DNA of 26,348 bases, taken from NCBI GenBank assembly GCA_964590315.1, contig CAZPVS010000015.1:1-26348 (forward strand), read 5' to 3'. Both the position numbers and the translations under genes were made by a program. Position 1 is the stretch's first letter; each line of letters begins with the position of its first letter. The stretch is from JALRHH01 sp964590315. Lineage in GTDB: Bacteria > Patescibacteriota > Saccharimonadia > Saccharimonadales > JALRHH01. The notes beneath the pieces are model-generated. The model made no database searches. It was not told the DNA's origin and saw only the letters and a list, made by a program, of their open reading frames with translations. Of this stretch, positions 1 to 7,400 are shown one piece after another.

Positions 1-403
1 TATTGCCGGTTTGATTATGATCATTGTGTTCTTAGCGGTTCCTGCGTTGCAGCGCAATTCTCGTAATACGCAACGTGAGGCAGATGCATCAAAAGTCGCA
101 TCCGCTATCTCTCAGTGTCTGGCAAATCGCAACGGTCAGGTTGCTTCGTGCCAAAGCCTAAATAATGTTCAGACTAACGGTGGACTGGAGGCTGATCGTC
201 TACAACAAATAACCACGGTTAACATTGGCTCTGCCGCTCCTAATGACCCTGCTAACTTCGAAACAATCAATGCAGGATTTGGTGTTAAATGTGACGATGC
301 TGGAGCTGCTGACGAGCAATCTGGTTCTACGCGTACCGCCGCTGTTCTTTATAGGTCAGAAAACGGCACAGCTACTGGTATCGTACGCTGTATAGACGTA
401 TAG
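1..403 (+). CDS. Type IV pilin-like protein, 5' end outside window
   Basis: The reading frame is already open at base 2 and ends with TAG at 401-403, so the start codon and leader peptide lie upstream of the window. The visible part begins with a hydrophobic helix (IAGLIMIIVFLAVPALQ) followed by polar R-N-S-R-N-T-Q, the typical end of a type IV pilin N-terminal helix, then an Ala/Ser/Gln-rich stretch and a globular C-terminal domain with a few cysteines. In the pilin family this helix packs into the fibre core and the C-terminal domain faces outward. It is followed directly by a strong terminator and the prepilin peptidase gene, which supports a pilin role. Whether it is the major pilin cannot be decided here; its position at the end of a transcription unit with a strong terminator would fit. 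Confidence 0.8.
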   Translation, partial: IAGLIMIIVFLAVPALQRNSRNTQREADASKVASAISQCLANRNGQVASCQSLNNVQTNGGLEADRLQQITTVNIGSAAPNDPANFETINAGFGVKCDDAGAADEQSGSTRTAAVLYRSENGTATGIVRCIDV

Positions 404-418
404 CACTGTCCGAAACAT

Positions 419-448
419 AAAAAAGAGGCCTCTATGGGCCTCTTTTTT
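419..448 (+). terminator. Rho-independent terminator after the pilin gene
   Basis: A perfect 12-bp stem (AAAAAAGAGGCC with GGCCTCTTTTTT) closes a 6-base loop at 431-436 and ends in a T run. The A-rich 5' arm would also allow termination from the other strand. Confidence 0.9.
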
Positions 449-1303
449 ATGATAAGCTTAAGACTAATGACAATAGCGATTCTTATTATATTGGGACTGT
501 GCTTCGGGAGCTTTATTAATGCTCTCGTGTGGCGGTTGCATGAACAGTCCAAGGCAAAGAAAAAACGCGTCGTCGCTGACAAAGATCTTTCTATCATGTT
601 TGGGAGGTCAATGTGCACACACTGTAAGCATCAGCTGGCCTGGTACGATTTGTTGCCGGTCATAAGTTGGCTCAGTATGGGCGGGAAGTGCCGGTATTGC
701 CGTAAGCCGATTGGCTGGCAGTATCCACTTGTAGAGATACTCACGGCCGTCTTATTTGTAACTTCGTATCTTTTCTGGCCGCATCAACTAGCAACTACCA
801 CCTATCAACTGTCGTTTGCCTTGTGGCTCGCATCGCTCGTGATGCTCATCGCACTCTGTATATATGACATTCGCTGGATGTTGCTACCGAACAAGATCGT
901 TTTTCCGCTCATCGGAGTAGCTACCCTCTATGCGCTCATCCAGTTGGCCGGTAGTGAGAAGCTGCTGATCGATGTGACTCTGCTCATAGGCAGTATATTC
1001 ATTGCTAGCGGTATCTTCTACATCTTGTTTCAGCTATCTGCCGGGCGGTGGATTGGCGGGGGGGATGTTAAACTCGGCCTGGCACTCGGACTACTACTCG
1101 GGACGCCCGTCCAGTCATTCATAATGCTGTTTGTTGCATCGTTACTGGGATTAGTCATTTCTTTGCCGGCTATTATGGCCCGCACAGACAAGCGTACGGC
1201 TCAGATACCATTCGGGCCTTTCTTGATTAGCGCAACTATTATTGTCATGTTGTGGGGTGGGCATATTGCTGACTGGTACCTCCAGACATTTCTTTACGTC
1301 TAA
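449..1303 (+). CDS. pilD: Prepilin peptidase (A24 family), type IV pilus
   Basis: Membrane aspartic protease that removes prepilin leader peptides and, in the bifunctional family members, methylates the new N-terminus. From the start at 449 (284 aa) the protein has an N-terminal membrane helix with the G-S-F-x-N motif, a cytoplasmic zinc-type domain with two CxxC pairs (C56/C59 and C81/C84), then several membrane helices carrying the two expected catalytic aspartates: D140 in YDIRWMLLPN and D206 in GGGDVKLG. An ATG at 434 is in frame but lies inside the preceding terminator stem, so I use 449; ATG 467 is also possible and no clear ribosome binding site decides between them. Its neighbours are pilins on both sides, its likely substrates. 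Confidence 0.92.
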   Translation: MISLRLMTIAILIILGLCFGSFINALVWRLHEQSKAKKKRVVADKDLSIMFGRSMCTHCKHQLAWYDLLPVISWLSMGGKCRYCRKPIGWQYPLVEILTAVLFVTSYLFWPHQLATTTYQLSFALWLASLVMLIALCIYDIRWMLLPNKIVFPLIGVATLYALIQLAGSEKLLIDVTLLIGSIFIASGIFYILFQLSAGRWIGGGDVKLGLALGLLLGTPVQSFIMLFVASLLGLVISLPAIMARTDKRTAQIPFGPFLISATIIVMLWGGHIADWYLQTFLYV

Positions 1304-1339
1304 ACCTGTGCATAAATAGCATTGTTATAAACCTGCTTA

Positions 1340-1348
1340 TGGTATACT
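1340..1348 (+). promoter_or_regulatory. Extended -10 promoter of the minor pilin operon
   Basis: TGgTATACT is a good extended -10 element whose last base is 8 nt before the ATG at 1357. Transcription would start at or next to the start codon, suggesting a leaderless mRNA; no Shine-Dalgarno is visible. A weak TTGTTA lies 15 bp upstream of the hexamer. Confidence 0.55.
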
Positions 1349-1356
1349 GAGCACAT

Positions 1357-2274
1357 ATGAACAGGGGTAGGAACCGTATCCGTTCTTACAGGGTATGGAT
1401 AAACAGAACGATAGTTAGCATGTGGCGTCCAGGCCACACCTCGTTCAAGCGGCTTTTGACTCCCCAGGGTACCCATGGGTACACCATTGTCGAGACGCTC
1501 ATCTTCTTGGCGGTGAGTGCGGCACTGTTTGTGAGCGCCATGATGCTCATGAACGGGCAACAAGGCAGGGCAGAGTTCACTAACGCAGTCAAAGATTTTG
1601 AGACTCGGCTGATTGACCTCGCCAACGATGTCTCGACGGGGTACTACCCGACAACTGGCAATTTCTCGTGCAGAGATACGGGTGGAGTACCCCTCAGCAC
1701 GGATAATATGTCGGGTAATACCGAACAGGGCAAGAACGGGGAGTGCGTACTCGCCGGAAGAGTTATTAAATTCGGCAGCCAATCCGCCAGCCCTCCAGCC
1801 GAGGGCTATGAGATCTATACGGTGGCTGGCTTAAGGAGCGCCTCCTCATTACAGGACGCCCGGCCAAAAGTCATAAATGTAACCAACAGCGTTGAGACTG
1901 CTATTTTTGGCAGTGGCATGACTGTAGAGCGGGTGAGATACGGCTCAGGAACGGGAAGTGATTCCGGAGCTATCGGTTTCTTCACGAACTTTCTCGGGGA
2001 AGCCACTTCTGCCGGTGGTACGAACTCGGTCGGCACGGTACCCTATACTAGCGTGAATTTTACAGATGACACTGTAAGCGCCATTAGCAGAATTAATAAT
2101 AACGCCAACTATGCCCCAGCGACCCTCAACCCGTCTGGAGGCTTTAGAATATGTCTGAAGAGTGGCGGCACCAAACAGTATGCGTTGGTGCGCCTAGGTG
2201 GCCAGAATGGTGGACCTCTGACGGTCACCAGTGAAATCAAGTCATACTCAGGAGCCACGCCAACATGCAATTAA
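1357..2274 (+). CDS. Type IV pilin-like protein (minor pilin/pseudopilin)
   Basis: 305-aa protein with a prepilin cleavage site: a basic leader, then HG|YTIVETLIFLAVS with the cleavage Gly, the +5 Glu and a hydrophobic helix. The remaining ~240 residues form a Ser/Gly/Thr-rich secreted domain of unknown fold. The annotated start gives a long 41-residue leader; an in-frame ATG at 1420 would give a 20-residue leader, closer to usual prepilins. The extended -10 box 8 nt before 1357 favours the longer form if the mRNA is leaderless. It is the first gene of a four-gene operon whose members overlap or nearly touch, all with prepilin-like N-termini, as expected for minor pilins that initiate and cap the pilus. 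Specific role unknown. Confidence 0.8.
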   Translation: MNRGRNRIRSYRVWINRTIVSMWRPGHTSFKRLLTPQGTHGYTIVETLIFLAVSAALFVSAMMLMNGQQGRAEFTNAVKDFETRLIDLANDVSTGYYPTTGNFSCRDTGGVPLSTDNMSGNTEQGKNGECVLAGRVIKFGSQSASPPAEGYEIYTVAGLRSASSLQDARPKVINVTNSVETAIFGSGMTVERVRYGSGTGSDSGAIGFFTNFLGEATSAGGTNSVGTVPYTSVNFTDDTVSAISRINNNANYAPATLNPSGGFRICLKSGGTKQYALVRLGGQNGGPLTVTSEIKSYSGATPTCN

Positions 2275-2687
2275 ACAAACTCCATCTACAGCAAAGAGGT
2301 GATACCATCGTCGAGGTATTGATTGCCATAGCAGTTGCAAGTATGGTTATGGGCAGTGCATATGCTGTTATCAATAAAACGACCAAGAATTCTATGCAGG
2401 CCCAGGAGCATACAGAAGCATTGAAGTTCGTACAGGAACAGGCAGAGCGCCTGCAGGCTCGTAAAGGTACCAGTGACTGTGCATTCAATCAGGGAGGCTC
2501 TCAATTCTTTCTCACTGGTTCCGGCGCTAATGCCTGTATGCCCGGAGCTGCATCTGCCGGTACCGACGGAAGATATCAGGTAGGAATAATACCGAGAGCT
2601 AATGATGTGTATGAGATCAAGGCTGTATGGGATGGCATAAACGGATATCAAGAAAATGTAGAAGTACTCTATAAGGTGTTCCCATGA
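2265..2687 (+). CDS. Type IV pilin-like protein (minor pilin)
   Basis: 140 aa. The N-terminus shows a short basic leader ending RG|DTIVEVLIAIAVAS: cleavage Gly, Glu at +5 and a hydrophobic segment, so it is a prepilin peptidase substrate; Asp at +1 is less common than Phe or Met. The C-terminal domain is short, with two cysteines that could pair. The start overlaps the preceding gene by 10 bases and the stop overlaps the next start (ATGA), so translation is probably coupled through the operon. It resembles GspI/PilV-type small minor pilins in size and in the V-E-V-L-I-A motif, but assignment to one of these classes is not certain. Confidence 0.82.
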   Translation: MQLNKLHLQQRGDTIVEVLIAIAVASMVMGSAYAVINKTTKNSMQAQEHTEALKFVQEQAERLQARKGTSDCAFNQGGSQFFLTGSGANACMPGAASAGTDGRYQVGIIPRANDVYEIKAVWDGINGYQENVEVLYKVFP

Positions 2688-3256
2688 AAAGGCTAGATCG
2701 TAAGGGATTCACTATTATTGAATTACTGATTGCGACGGTCATATTCGCCGTGATATTACTCATCATGACTGCAGCCGTCGTCCAATTCGGGAGAATATAT
2801 TACAAGGGCGTCATCTCGTCCCGTACGCAAGAGGCCGCGCGATCAGTTACGGAGGATATCGGGCGGAGTATCCAGTTCGGGGGTGGTGCTGGGATAAATA
2901 CGAACGGGTTCAAATGCTTCGGCAACCGTAGCTTTTCATATCGGACAGGGTTTGCAGTCCAACCAGGCCAAAATGCACTGGTAGCGCAGACCGTTCCGAG
3001 CTGCGCGAGCGCGAGCGCGGTCCCACTCAATAGCGGCTCACTGCCACCAGGAGCGACTGAGCTTCTAGGCAATAATATGCGCCTAATTGGTTTCGATGTC
3101 CAAGAAAGCGGCAGTCAGTACAGAATAATCATCAGTGTAGGCTATGGTGATGATGATTTATTGGCAGGCGGGGAGTGTACGCAGAGTTTGAGTGCGGGCG
3201 GGCAGTTCTGTGCAGTTTCAAGACTCGAGACAACAGTAACTAAGAGGCTACGGTAA
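2684..3256 (+). CDS. Type IV pilin-like protein (minor pilin, GspJ/PilW-like)
   Basis: 190 aa with a textbook prepilin N-terminus: basic leader, KG|FTIIELLIATVIFAV, Glu at +5 and a ~20-residue hydrophobic helix. The rest is a secreted domain with several cysteines. Size and gene order (after a V-E-V-L-I-A pilin and before a large E-K-G protein) match the general minor pilin order I/V, J/W, K/X of type II and type IV systems, so a PilW/GspJ-like role is an inference from position. It overlaps the preceding gene by ATGA and is followed after 10 bases by the next gene, whose Shine-Dalgarno GGAAG lies in the gap. Confidence 0.85.
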   Translation: MKRLDRKGFTIIELLIATVIFAVILLIMTAAVVQFGRIYYKGVISSRTQEAARSVTEDIGRSIQFGGGAGINTNGFKCFGNRSFSYRTGFAVQPGQNALVAQTVPSCASASAVPLNSGSLPPGATELLGNNMRLIGFDVQESGSQYRIIISVGYGDDDLLAGGECTQSLSAGGQFCAVSRLETTVTKRLR

Positions 3257-3266
3257 AGGAAGAAGT

Positions 3267-4733
3267 ATGAATAGTGCACAACGAAAGCGCCTGAAGAATA
3301 ATGAGAAGGGTATGGTGGCAATCACTATCACTGTAATCTTACTCTTAGTAATTAGCCTAACGGTCCTAGGATTTTCCAAGGTGATTCGCCGCGAACAGCG
3401 CCAAGCGCTTGATTATCATCTGAGTACCAGAGCATTCTATGCGGCAGAATCGGGCATCAATATTGCCAAGAAGGCAGTTGCCAACAATCCGGTTACTACA
3501 TCCAAATCAGATTGTGATAATCCTGCAGGGGGGCCTTTTACGGATGCAGAACTTCGGCTTGATGACCAAGGTACGGAAGTGACATGCCTGATGCTAGATA
3601 CGCAACCCCGGACACTAGAGTATACCGGCCTGGCTCCACTCGAGGCGAAGTATATCCCTATCGAACCGGTCGGAGGCAATCCTGGGGGTTTGATTCTCAG
3701 CTGGCAGGATGACACTGACAGTACGGCCGATTTCAATGGGTGCTCCGGCCCCCCTGTTGGCACGTTTCCTGCCGGTAATAGCTGGGGATGTCGAGCACCG
3801 GCGCTTCGTGTAGACCTAGCACCGATGAATAGCACAAGCTATGGCGGCAGTACCGTTCCGAACGAAGTACGGACATTCATTTTGTATCCTCGGGACTGCA
3901 ACGGAGGCAACTGCACGAACACCGTGAATTATAATAACGTATCTGGTGATGGGCAGGGGCAGGTAGTAGGAGTGGGCTGCGAGAACACCGCCCGAGATGC
4001 TTCCGAGCCGCTCTATTGTACGGCCGACATACAGAACATTCCTGGGGTCGGGAATGGCGTGAACTACAAGATGCGGGTTATGAGTCTCTATCGCACAAGT
4101 CGCCTCATTGTGCAACCGAGGAACTTATCGTCAGGTGTGCGGCTCGCCAATGCGCAGGTGCTGATTGACTCAACTGGCAAGGCAGTCGACGTACTTCGAC
4201 GTATACAGGCACGCATATCATTGAGCGGGGACGTACCAGACTTTGCTATACAGGCTGACGAAGTCTGTAAGCGCTACCGCATCACATCCACTACGGTACA
4301 CACCGAATCCTCATCACCTTCTTCCTGTGGTCAACCGGAAAGCACTCCTATGTCGGGGTGGGTGGCAGCGGCGAGTACCAGCACTGGGAATAATTTATCT
4401 GGCGCATTCGGTACAGGAACGGGGTCTTCGGGCGGAGCCACAACCACAACCAGCAATGAGCCACCTCGTCCCTACTATACACGGTATTTTTATATCAGTT
4501 CAGCGCCACAGGGGGTGACTATCAATAGTTGTACCTGGACATGGGGGGATGGACAGACTGAGACTAAGAATGGTAGTGACTGTGATAATGGAGATGTAGT
4601 AAACCATACGTACCCTAGAATTGCTGAATGCACTGATTACACAGTGCAACTCGTCTTTAGTACCTCCGGGGGTACTGTTTCAGCTCCAAACAGAACGATA
4701 ACTGAACCCCATGGCATAGCAGCTAACTGCTAG
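3267..4733 (+). CDS. Large PilX/GspK-like minor pilin with C-terminal PKD-like domain
   Basis: 488 aa. It begins with a basic leader and EKG|MVAITITVILLLV, a hydrophobic helix, and then the segment RAFYAAESGINIAKKA, which matches the PilX N-terminal motif (Y-x-A-E-S-G). A long secreted region rich in Gly, Ser, Thr and Asn and containing many cysteines follows. Near the C-terminus, TWTWGDGQTET and a later V-V-N-H-T-Y-P resemble a PKD domain (W-x-F-G-D-G and H-x-Y), an Ig-like fold common on surface adhesins. In related systems the large K/X pilin sits at the fibre tip, so a tip adhesin role in contact with a host cell is plausible but inferred. A Shine-Dalgarno (GGAAG) precedes the start; it is the last gene of the operon. 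Confidence 0.78.
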   Translation: MNSAQRKRLKNNEKGMVAITITVILLLVISLTVLGFSKVIRREQRQALDYHLSTRAFYAAESGINIAKKAVANNPVTTSKSDCDNPAGGPFTDAELRLDDQGTEVTCLMLDTQPRTLEYTGLAPLEAKYIPIEPVGGNPGGLILSWQDDTDSTADFNGCSGPPVGTFPAGNSWGCRAPALRVDLAPMNSTSYGGSTVPNEVRTFILYPRDCNGGNCTNTVNYNNVSGDGQGQVVGVGCENTARDASEPLYCTADIQNIPGVGNGVNYKMRVMSLYRTSRLIVQPRNLSSGVRLANAQVLIDSTGKAVDVLRRIQARISLSGDVPDFAIQADEVCKRYRITSTTVHTESSSPSSCGQPESTPMSGWVAAASTSTGNNLSGAFGTGTGSSGGATTTTSNEPPRPYYTRYFYISSAPQGVTINSCTWTWGDGQTETKNGSDCDNGDVVNHTYPRIAECTDYTVQLVFSTSGGTVSAPNRTITEPHGIAANC

Positions 4734-4739
4734 TAATTC

Positions 4740-5657
4740 TTAGCTGCTAGTCTTGTGATGGAACTTCTCGTGCACACTCTTGAGGTGTGGGTCAGTGACG
4801 TGGGTGTAAATCTGAGTCGTAGATATATTGCTGTGACCGAGGAGTGCCTGGACCGATCGTAGATCGGCACCGTTCATAAGTAAATCGGTTGCAAAGCTGT
4901 GGCGTAAAGTATGGGGGCTGACATGTTTGGTGATGCCGGCCAGCAGTGCATATTTAGCTACCATACGCTGCACGCTCCGTGCGGTCAGTCTATGGAAATT
5001 ACCAGAGGTATCGATGGTTTTACGGCCACTATATCGTGCAAATAGTGGACGGACAGTATCAGTCCGTTTATCGAGGTATTTTTGAATCCACTCGGCCGCA
5101 TCGGGGCTAATAAATATTGGTCGATCTTTCTGGCCCTTACCTCGGACCATGAACTCTCTTCGTTTGAGATTTATGTGTTCACGATCGAGCCCGACAAGCT
5201 CAGACACACGGATTCCAGAAGAAAATAATAGCTCAAGAATAGCCCGGTCGCGCAGTCCGGTAATTATTGTGGTGTTCGGTTGATCAAATAATCGTTCTAA
5301 CTCTTCAGGATTCAAGAACGTAACTTGTTTTCGCGTGGTGCGCGCAAGCTCTATCTTGTCAGCGGTGAGGGCAGGGATATCACGCTTTGCACAGTACTTT
5401 AAAAAACTACGAAGTGCTATAAGGTGATAATTTTGTGTATTTTTCTGCAGTTCGTCGCTGACATTTGTACCGAGACGATTCAACCAGAGTCTCCACTTGC
5501 GTACGAGCTCTGCATCAATGTCTGCTATCTCAATATCGCCCGCAAAATCATTCAGGCGGGTCAGGTAATGGTCGTAGTTGCGTATTGTTTTTTGTGAGCG
5601 ATTCTGTTCAATTTCCAGATACTCAAGAAAATCAACCTTTGCCTTAGTAAATAGCAT
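4740..5657 (-). CDS. xer: Tyrosine recombinase of the XerC/XerD type
   Basis: 305 aa, the usual length for Xer. An N-terminal SAM-like core-binding domain (~1-100) is followed by the catalytic domain with all conserved residues visible: R150 in SSGIRVSEL, K174 in RGKGQKDRP, H249 and R252 in HTLRHSF, H275 in LLGHSN and nucleophile Y284 in QIYTHV. The spacing is almost identical to E. coli XerD. Xer enzymes resolve chromosome dimers at dif, and single-Xer systems occur in some bacteria; it could also act on small tRNA-linked elements. The ATG is two bases after the stop of the upstream GIY-YIG gene, so the two are cotranscribed. No dif-like site was recognised. Confidence 0.9.
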   Translation of the reverse strand: MLFTKAKVDFLEYLEIEQNRSQKTIRNYDHYLTRLNDFAGDIEIADIDAELVRKWRLWLNRLGTNVSDELQKNTQNYHLIALRSFLKYCAKRDIPALTADKIELARTTRKQVTFLNPEELERLFDQPNTTIITGLRDRAILELLFSSGIRVSELVGLDREHINLKRREFMVRGKGQKDRPIFISPDAAEWIQKYLDKRTDTVRPLFARYSGRKTIDTSGNFHRLTARSVQRMVAKYALLAGITKHVSPHTLRHSFATDLLMNGADLRSVQALLGHSNISTTQIYTHVTDPHLKSVHEKFHHKTSS

Positions 5658-5659
5658 AC

Positions 5660-5974
5660 CTAGTTGCAGACTTTCTGCTGGCTTGAACTGCCAGACGCGT
5701 ATAAGTGTTCACGTATCATATTTCTCATCGCCTGCTTACCGTTGCTTGACTTGAGGTACTTCTCTCGTCGTCTGGCATCTGTTTCGCTACGATGTGCCTC
5801 GTAATATATAACCTCCCATGGTAGGTAGGGCTTTGTCGATTGGTTCAAGCCCTTATTGTGTTCTGTTATGCGTTTTCTGAGATCATGGGTAAAACCTACG
5901 TAAAACTCGCGGTTATGTAATGACCGTAATACATACACATAACAGAACATGGCAGAAAGCTCGCTACTAGGCAT
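5660..5974 (-). CDS. GIY-YIG nuclease superfamily protein (UPF0213/YhbQ-like)
   Basis: 104 aa. It has the GIY-YIG core: YVYVLRS as first strand, FYVGFTHDLRKRITEHNKG with the catalytic-type Tyr and Arg, and a downstream conserved Glu region (TDARRREKYLKSSNGK). Stand-alone domains of this kind are common in bacteria and mostly uncharacterised; a role in nucleic acid repair is inferred. A TACAAT box ends 6 nt before the ATG at 5974, which supports this start on a leaderless mRNA; the inner ATG at 5950 (MFCYVYVL) would fit the family's usual beginning. It is the first gene of an operon with the Xer recombinase. Confidence 0.85.
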   Translation of the reverse strand: MPSSELSAMFCYVYVLRSLHNREFYVGFTHDLRKRITEHNKGLNQSTKPYLPWEVIYYEAHRSETDARRREKYLKSSNGKQAMRNMIREHLYASGSSSQQKVCN

Positions 5975-5980
5975 AAGTAC

Positions 5981-5986
5981 ATTGTA
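5981..5986 (-). promoter_or_regulatory. -10 box of the GIY-YIG/xer operon
   Basis: TACAAT on the minus strand with 6 nt to the ATG at 5974; a start codon at or near the transcript 5' end is implied. Confidence 0.45.
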
Positions 5987-6015
5987 CGACAGTCACGGCA
6001 TTTTGGCGCTATATC

Positions 6016-6024
6016 TGTTATAAT
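6016..6024 (+). promoter_or_regulatory. Extended -10 promoter of ndk
   Basis: TGtTATAAT, a near-perfect extended -10 element. It sits 26-32 nt before the possible starts, so unlike many genes here ndk has a short leader with a Shine-Dalgarno. Confidence 0.65.
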
Positions 6025-6056
6025 GTGCCAGAATAACACGAAAGAAGAGGATGTAC

Positions 6057-6563
6057 GTGGAAAGAACACTCATTGTATTTAAGCCTGATTCCGTCATGCG
6101 GGGGGTAGTCGGAGAAATATTGACTCGGTTTGAGCGCGCAGGGTTCAAGATTGTTGGCGCAAAGATGCTCCAGCCAGACTACGACTACTACTTCGAGCAC
6201 TATGAAGGCATCGGAACACTCAAGACACGCAAGGGTGAAAAGATATTTGAGTATCAAATGAATACAATGCTTGAAGGTCCAGTCATTGCTATGGTGCTTG
6301 AAGGAGTTGATGCAGTTGAGACGGTTCGTAAGATGGTTGGTTCTACGGAGCCAAAAAGTGCGCTTCCCGGCACCATTCGGGGGGACTACGCGCATGTTTC
6401 ATATGGCCAGGCAGACTCTGCAGGTAGAAGCGTATCCAATATTATTCATGCTTCCGCTGATGCGAAAGAGGCTGAACAAGAAATTGGACATTGGTTTTCA
6501 GAGAGCGAGCTCTTCGATTACGAAAGTGTTCACGAGCGCTTCACGCAGCCAAAGAAAAAATAG
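6057..6563 (+). CDS. ndk: Nucleoside diphosphate kinase
   Basis: Transfers the gamma phosphate from ATP to other nucleoside diphosphates by a ping-pong mechanism through a phosphohistidine. The family's start (ERTLIVFKPDSVMRG), K-P-D motif and active-site His in NIIHASADAKEAEQEI are visible, together with the G-x-x-x-P-x-x-A-x-P-G-T-I-R-G loop. An ATG at 6051 is in frame, but the Shine-Dalgarno AGAAGAGG abuts it directly; GTG at 6057 has a proper 6-nt spacing and aligns with the canonical M-E-R-T-L beginning, so I choose GTG. At 168 aa it is longer than the usual ~140-150, due to an extra stretch before the Kpn-loop region and a lysine-rich tail. Confidence 0.93.
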   Translation: MERTLIVFKPDSVMRGVVGEILTRFERAGFKIVGAKMLQPDYDYYFEHYEGIGTLKTRKGEKIFEYQMNTMLEGPVIAMVLEGVDAVETVRKMVGSTEPKSALPGTIRGDYAHVSYGQADSAGRSVSNIIHASADAKEAEQEIGHWFSESELFDYESVHERFTQPKKK

Positions 6564-6588
6564 TAACCAGGCGGCATGTCCGCCTCAT

Positions 6589-6663
6589 GTCCCCGTAGTT
6601 CAATGGATAGAATAACTCCGTCCTAAGGAGCAGATCTGTGTTCGAATCACGGCGGGGATACCA
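6589..6663 (+). tRNA. tRNA-Arg (anticodon CCT)
   Basis: The acceptor stem GTCCCCG pairs with CGGGGAT (one G-T pair), discriminator A, CCA encoded. The D arm, the anticodon loop GTCCTAA with anticodon CCT, and the T loop TTCGAAT are visible. The first anticodon-stem pair is an A-C mismatch. It reads codon AGG. Confidence 0.93.
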
Positions 6664-6670
6664 AAGTAAG

Positions 6671-6695
6671 ACTCCGTCTACGACGGGGTTTTTAT
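6671..6695 (+). terminator. Terminator after tRNA-Arg
   Basis: 8-bp stem ACTCCGTC/GACGGGGT (one T-G pair), 3-base loop and a T run, 7 nt after the tRNA CCA. Confidence 0.8.
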
Positions 6696-6815
6696 TTGGT
6701 TCCGTGATTCGGTTACAGAGACGCGAAGCGTGCGGTGCGATATTCGAGAACGCGCGCAGGTGCTTACACCGAGTACATCGCAAGAACATATGAAATAATC
6801 CGTTCGGGGATACTA
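6696..6815 (+). repeat. Decayed tRNA-Arg tail segment (antisense T-arm and partial 3' copy)
   Basis: Downstream of the tRNA-Arg terminator, an inverted partial copy of its T-arm region appears around 6699-6712 (CCGTGATTCG matches antisense exactly). Near 6801-6815 a degraded direct copy of the tRNA 3' end appears (TTCGGGGATACTA against the tRNA's GCGGGGATACCA). The layout copies that of the intact segments after tRNA-Asp and tRNA-Thr. The rest of 6716-6800 is GC-rich with a short ACGC/GCGT hairpin and no gene. Confidence 0.35.
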
Positions 6816-6825
6816 AAACGTTATC

Positions 6826-6834
6826 TGATATCAT
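6826..6834 (+). promoter_or_regulatory. Extended -10 promoter of the first Nudix gene
   Basis: TGaTATCAT with 6 nt to the ATG at 6841; no Shine-Dalgarno is visible, so leaderless translation is likely. Confidence 0.4.
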
Positions 6835-6840
6835 AATCTC

Positions 6841-7365
6841 ATGCACCAAGACGAACTCCTTGATCTCGTAAATGAAAAAGACGAAATAATTGGAACCATT
6901 TGGCGCAATGAGTCACATAAACTCGCCAAAGAAGACTTAGGTTATATTCGTGCAGTCGAAATGTTTATTGTGAACAGCAAGGGAGAGTTTTGGATTCCAA
7001 AGCGTACTCCAGACAAGAGAATTGCTCCCAATGGTTTAGATTTTAGTGTTGGGGGGCATGTCAGCAGCGGCGAAAGCTACATTGAGGCAATGCTTAAGGA
7101 AACCAAAGAAGAGTTGGGCATCCACCTTGTAGAAGGTGATATTGAGTACGTAAATAAGATTGGTCCGGATAAAAATAAGTATTTCAGGCAAATGTATATC
7201 TATAATTCCGACACAACCCCTCAGTTCAATCCCCGTGACTTCGTAAGTGCCGAATGGATGGATCCGCGTGCTGCAGTTGAACTCCTTGAATCGGGTGTGC
7301 CCGCTAAGTCTACCCTAAAAGATGCGATTCAAATTGCATCTGATTGGCTTGATTCTCGTCAGTAG
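6841..7365 (+). CDS. Nudix hydrolase, isopentenyl-diphosphate isomerase-like (YfcD type)
   Basis: 174 aa. The Nudix box is visible as GGHVSSGESYIEAMLKE followed by T-K-E-E-L-G-I, matching G-x5-E-x7-R-E-U-x-E-E-x-G-U with Lys in place of the Arg. The N-terminus DELLDLVNEKDEIIGTIWR is typical of the IDI/YfcD subgroup, as is the W-I-P-K-R-T-P-D-K segment before the box. These enzymes hydrolyse nucleoside diphosphate-linked compounds; the exact substrate is unknown, and IDI activity is not implied since the isomerase Cys/Glu residues were not identified. The gene stands alone behind an extended -10 box. Confidence 0.88.
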   Translation: MHQDELLDLVNEKDEIIGTIWRNESHKLAKEDLGYIRAVEMFIVNSKGEFWIPKRTPDKRIAPNGLDFSVGGHVSSGESYIEAMLKETKEELGIHLVEGDIEYVNKIGPDKNKYFRQMYIYNSDTTPQFNPRDFVSAEWMDPRAAVELLESGVPAKSTLKDAIQIASDWLDSRQ

Positions 7366-7388
7366 TACGTAATCCCGCTGTAATACGG

Positions 7389-7394
7389 TAAAAT
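7389..7394 (+). promoter_or_regulatory. -10 box of the PH-domain gene
   Basis: TAAAAT with 6 nt to the ATG at 7401 and no Shine-Dalgarno, another candidate leaderless promoter. Confidence 0.4.
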
Positions 7395-7400
7395 ACAGTC

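Noticed and set aside
6541..6849. Minus-strand frame across tRNA-Arg
   Set aside because: It is the antisense translation of the tRNA and its terminator.
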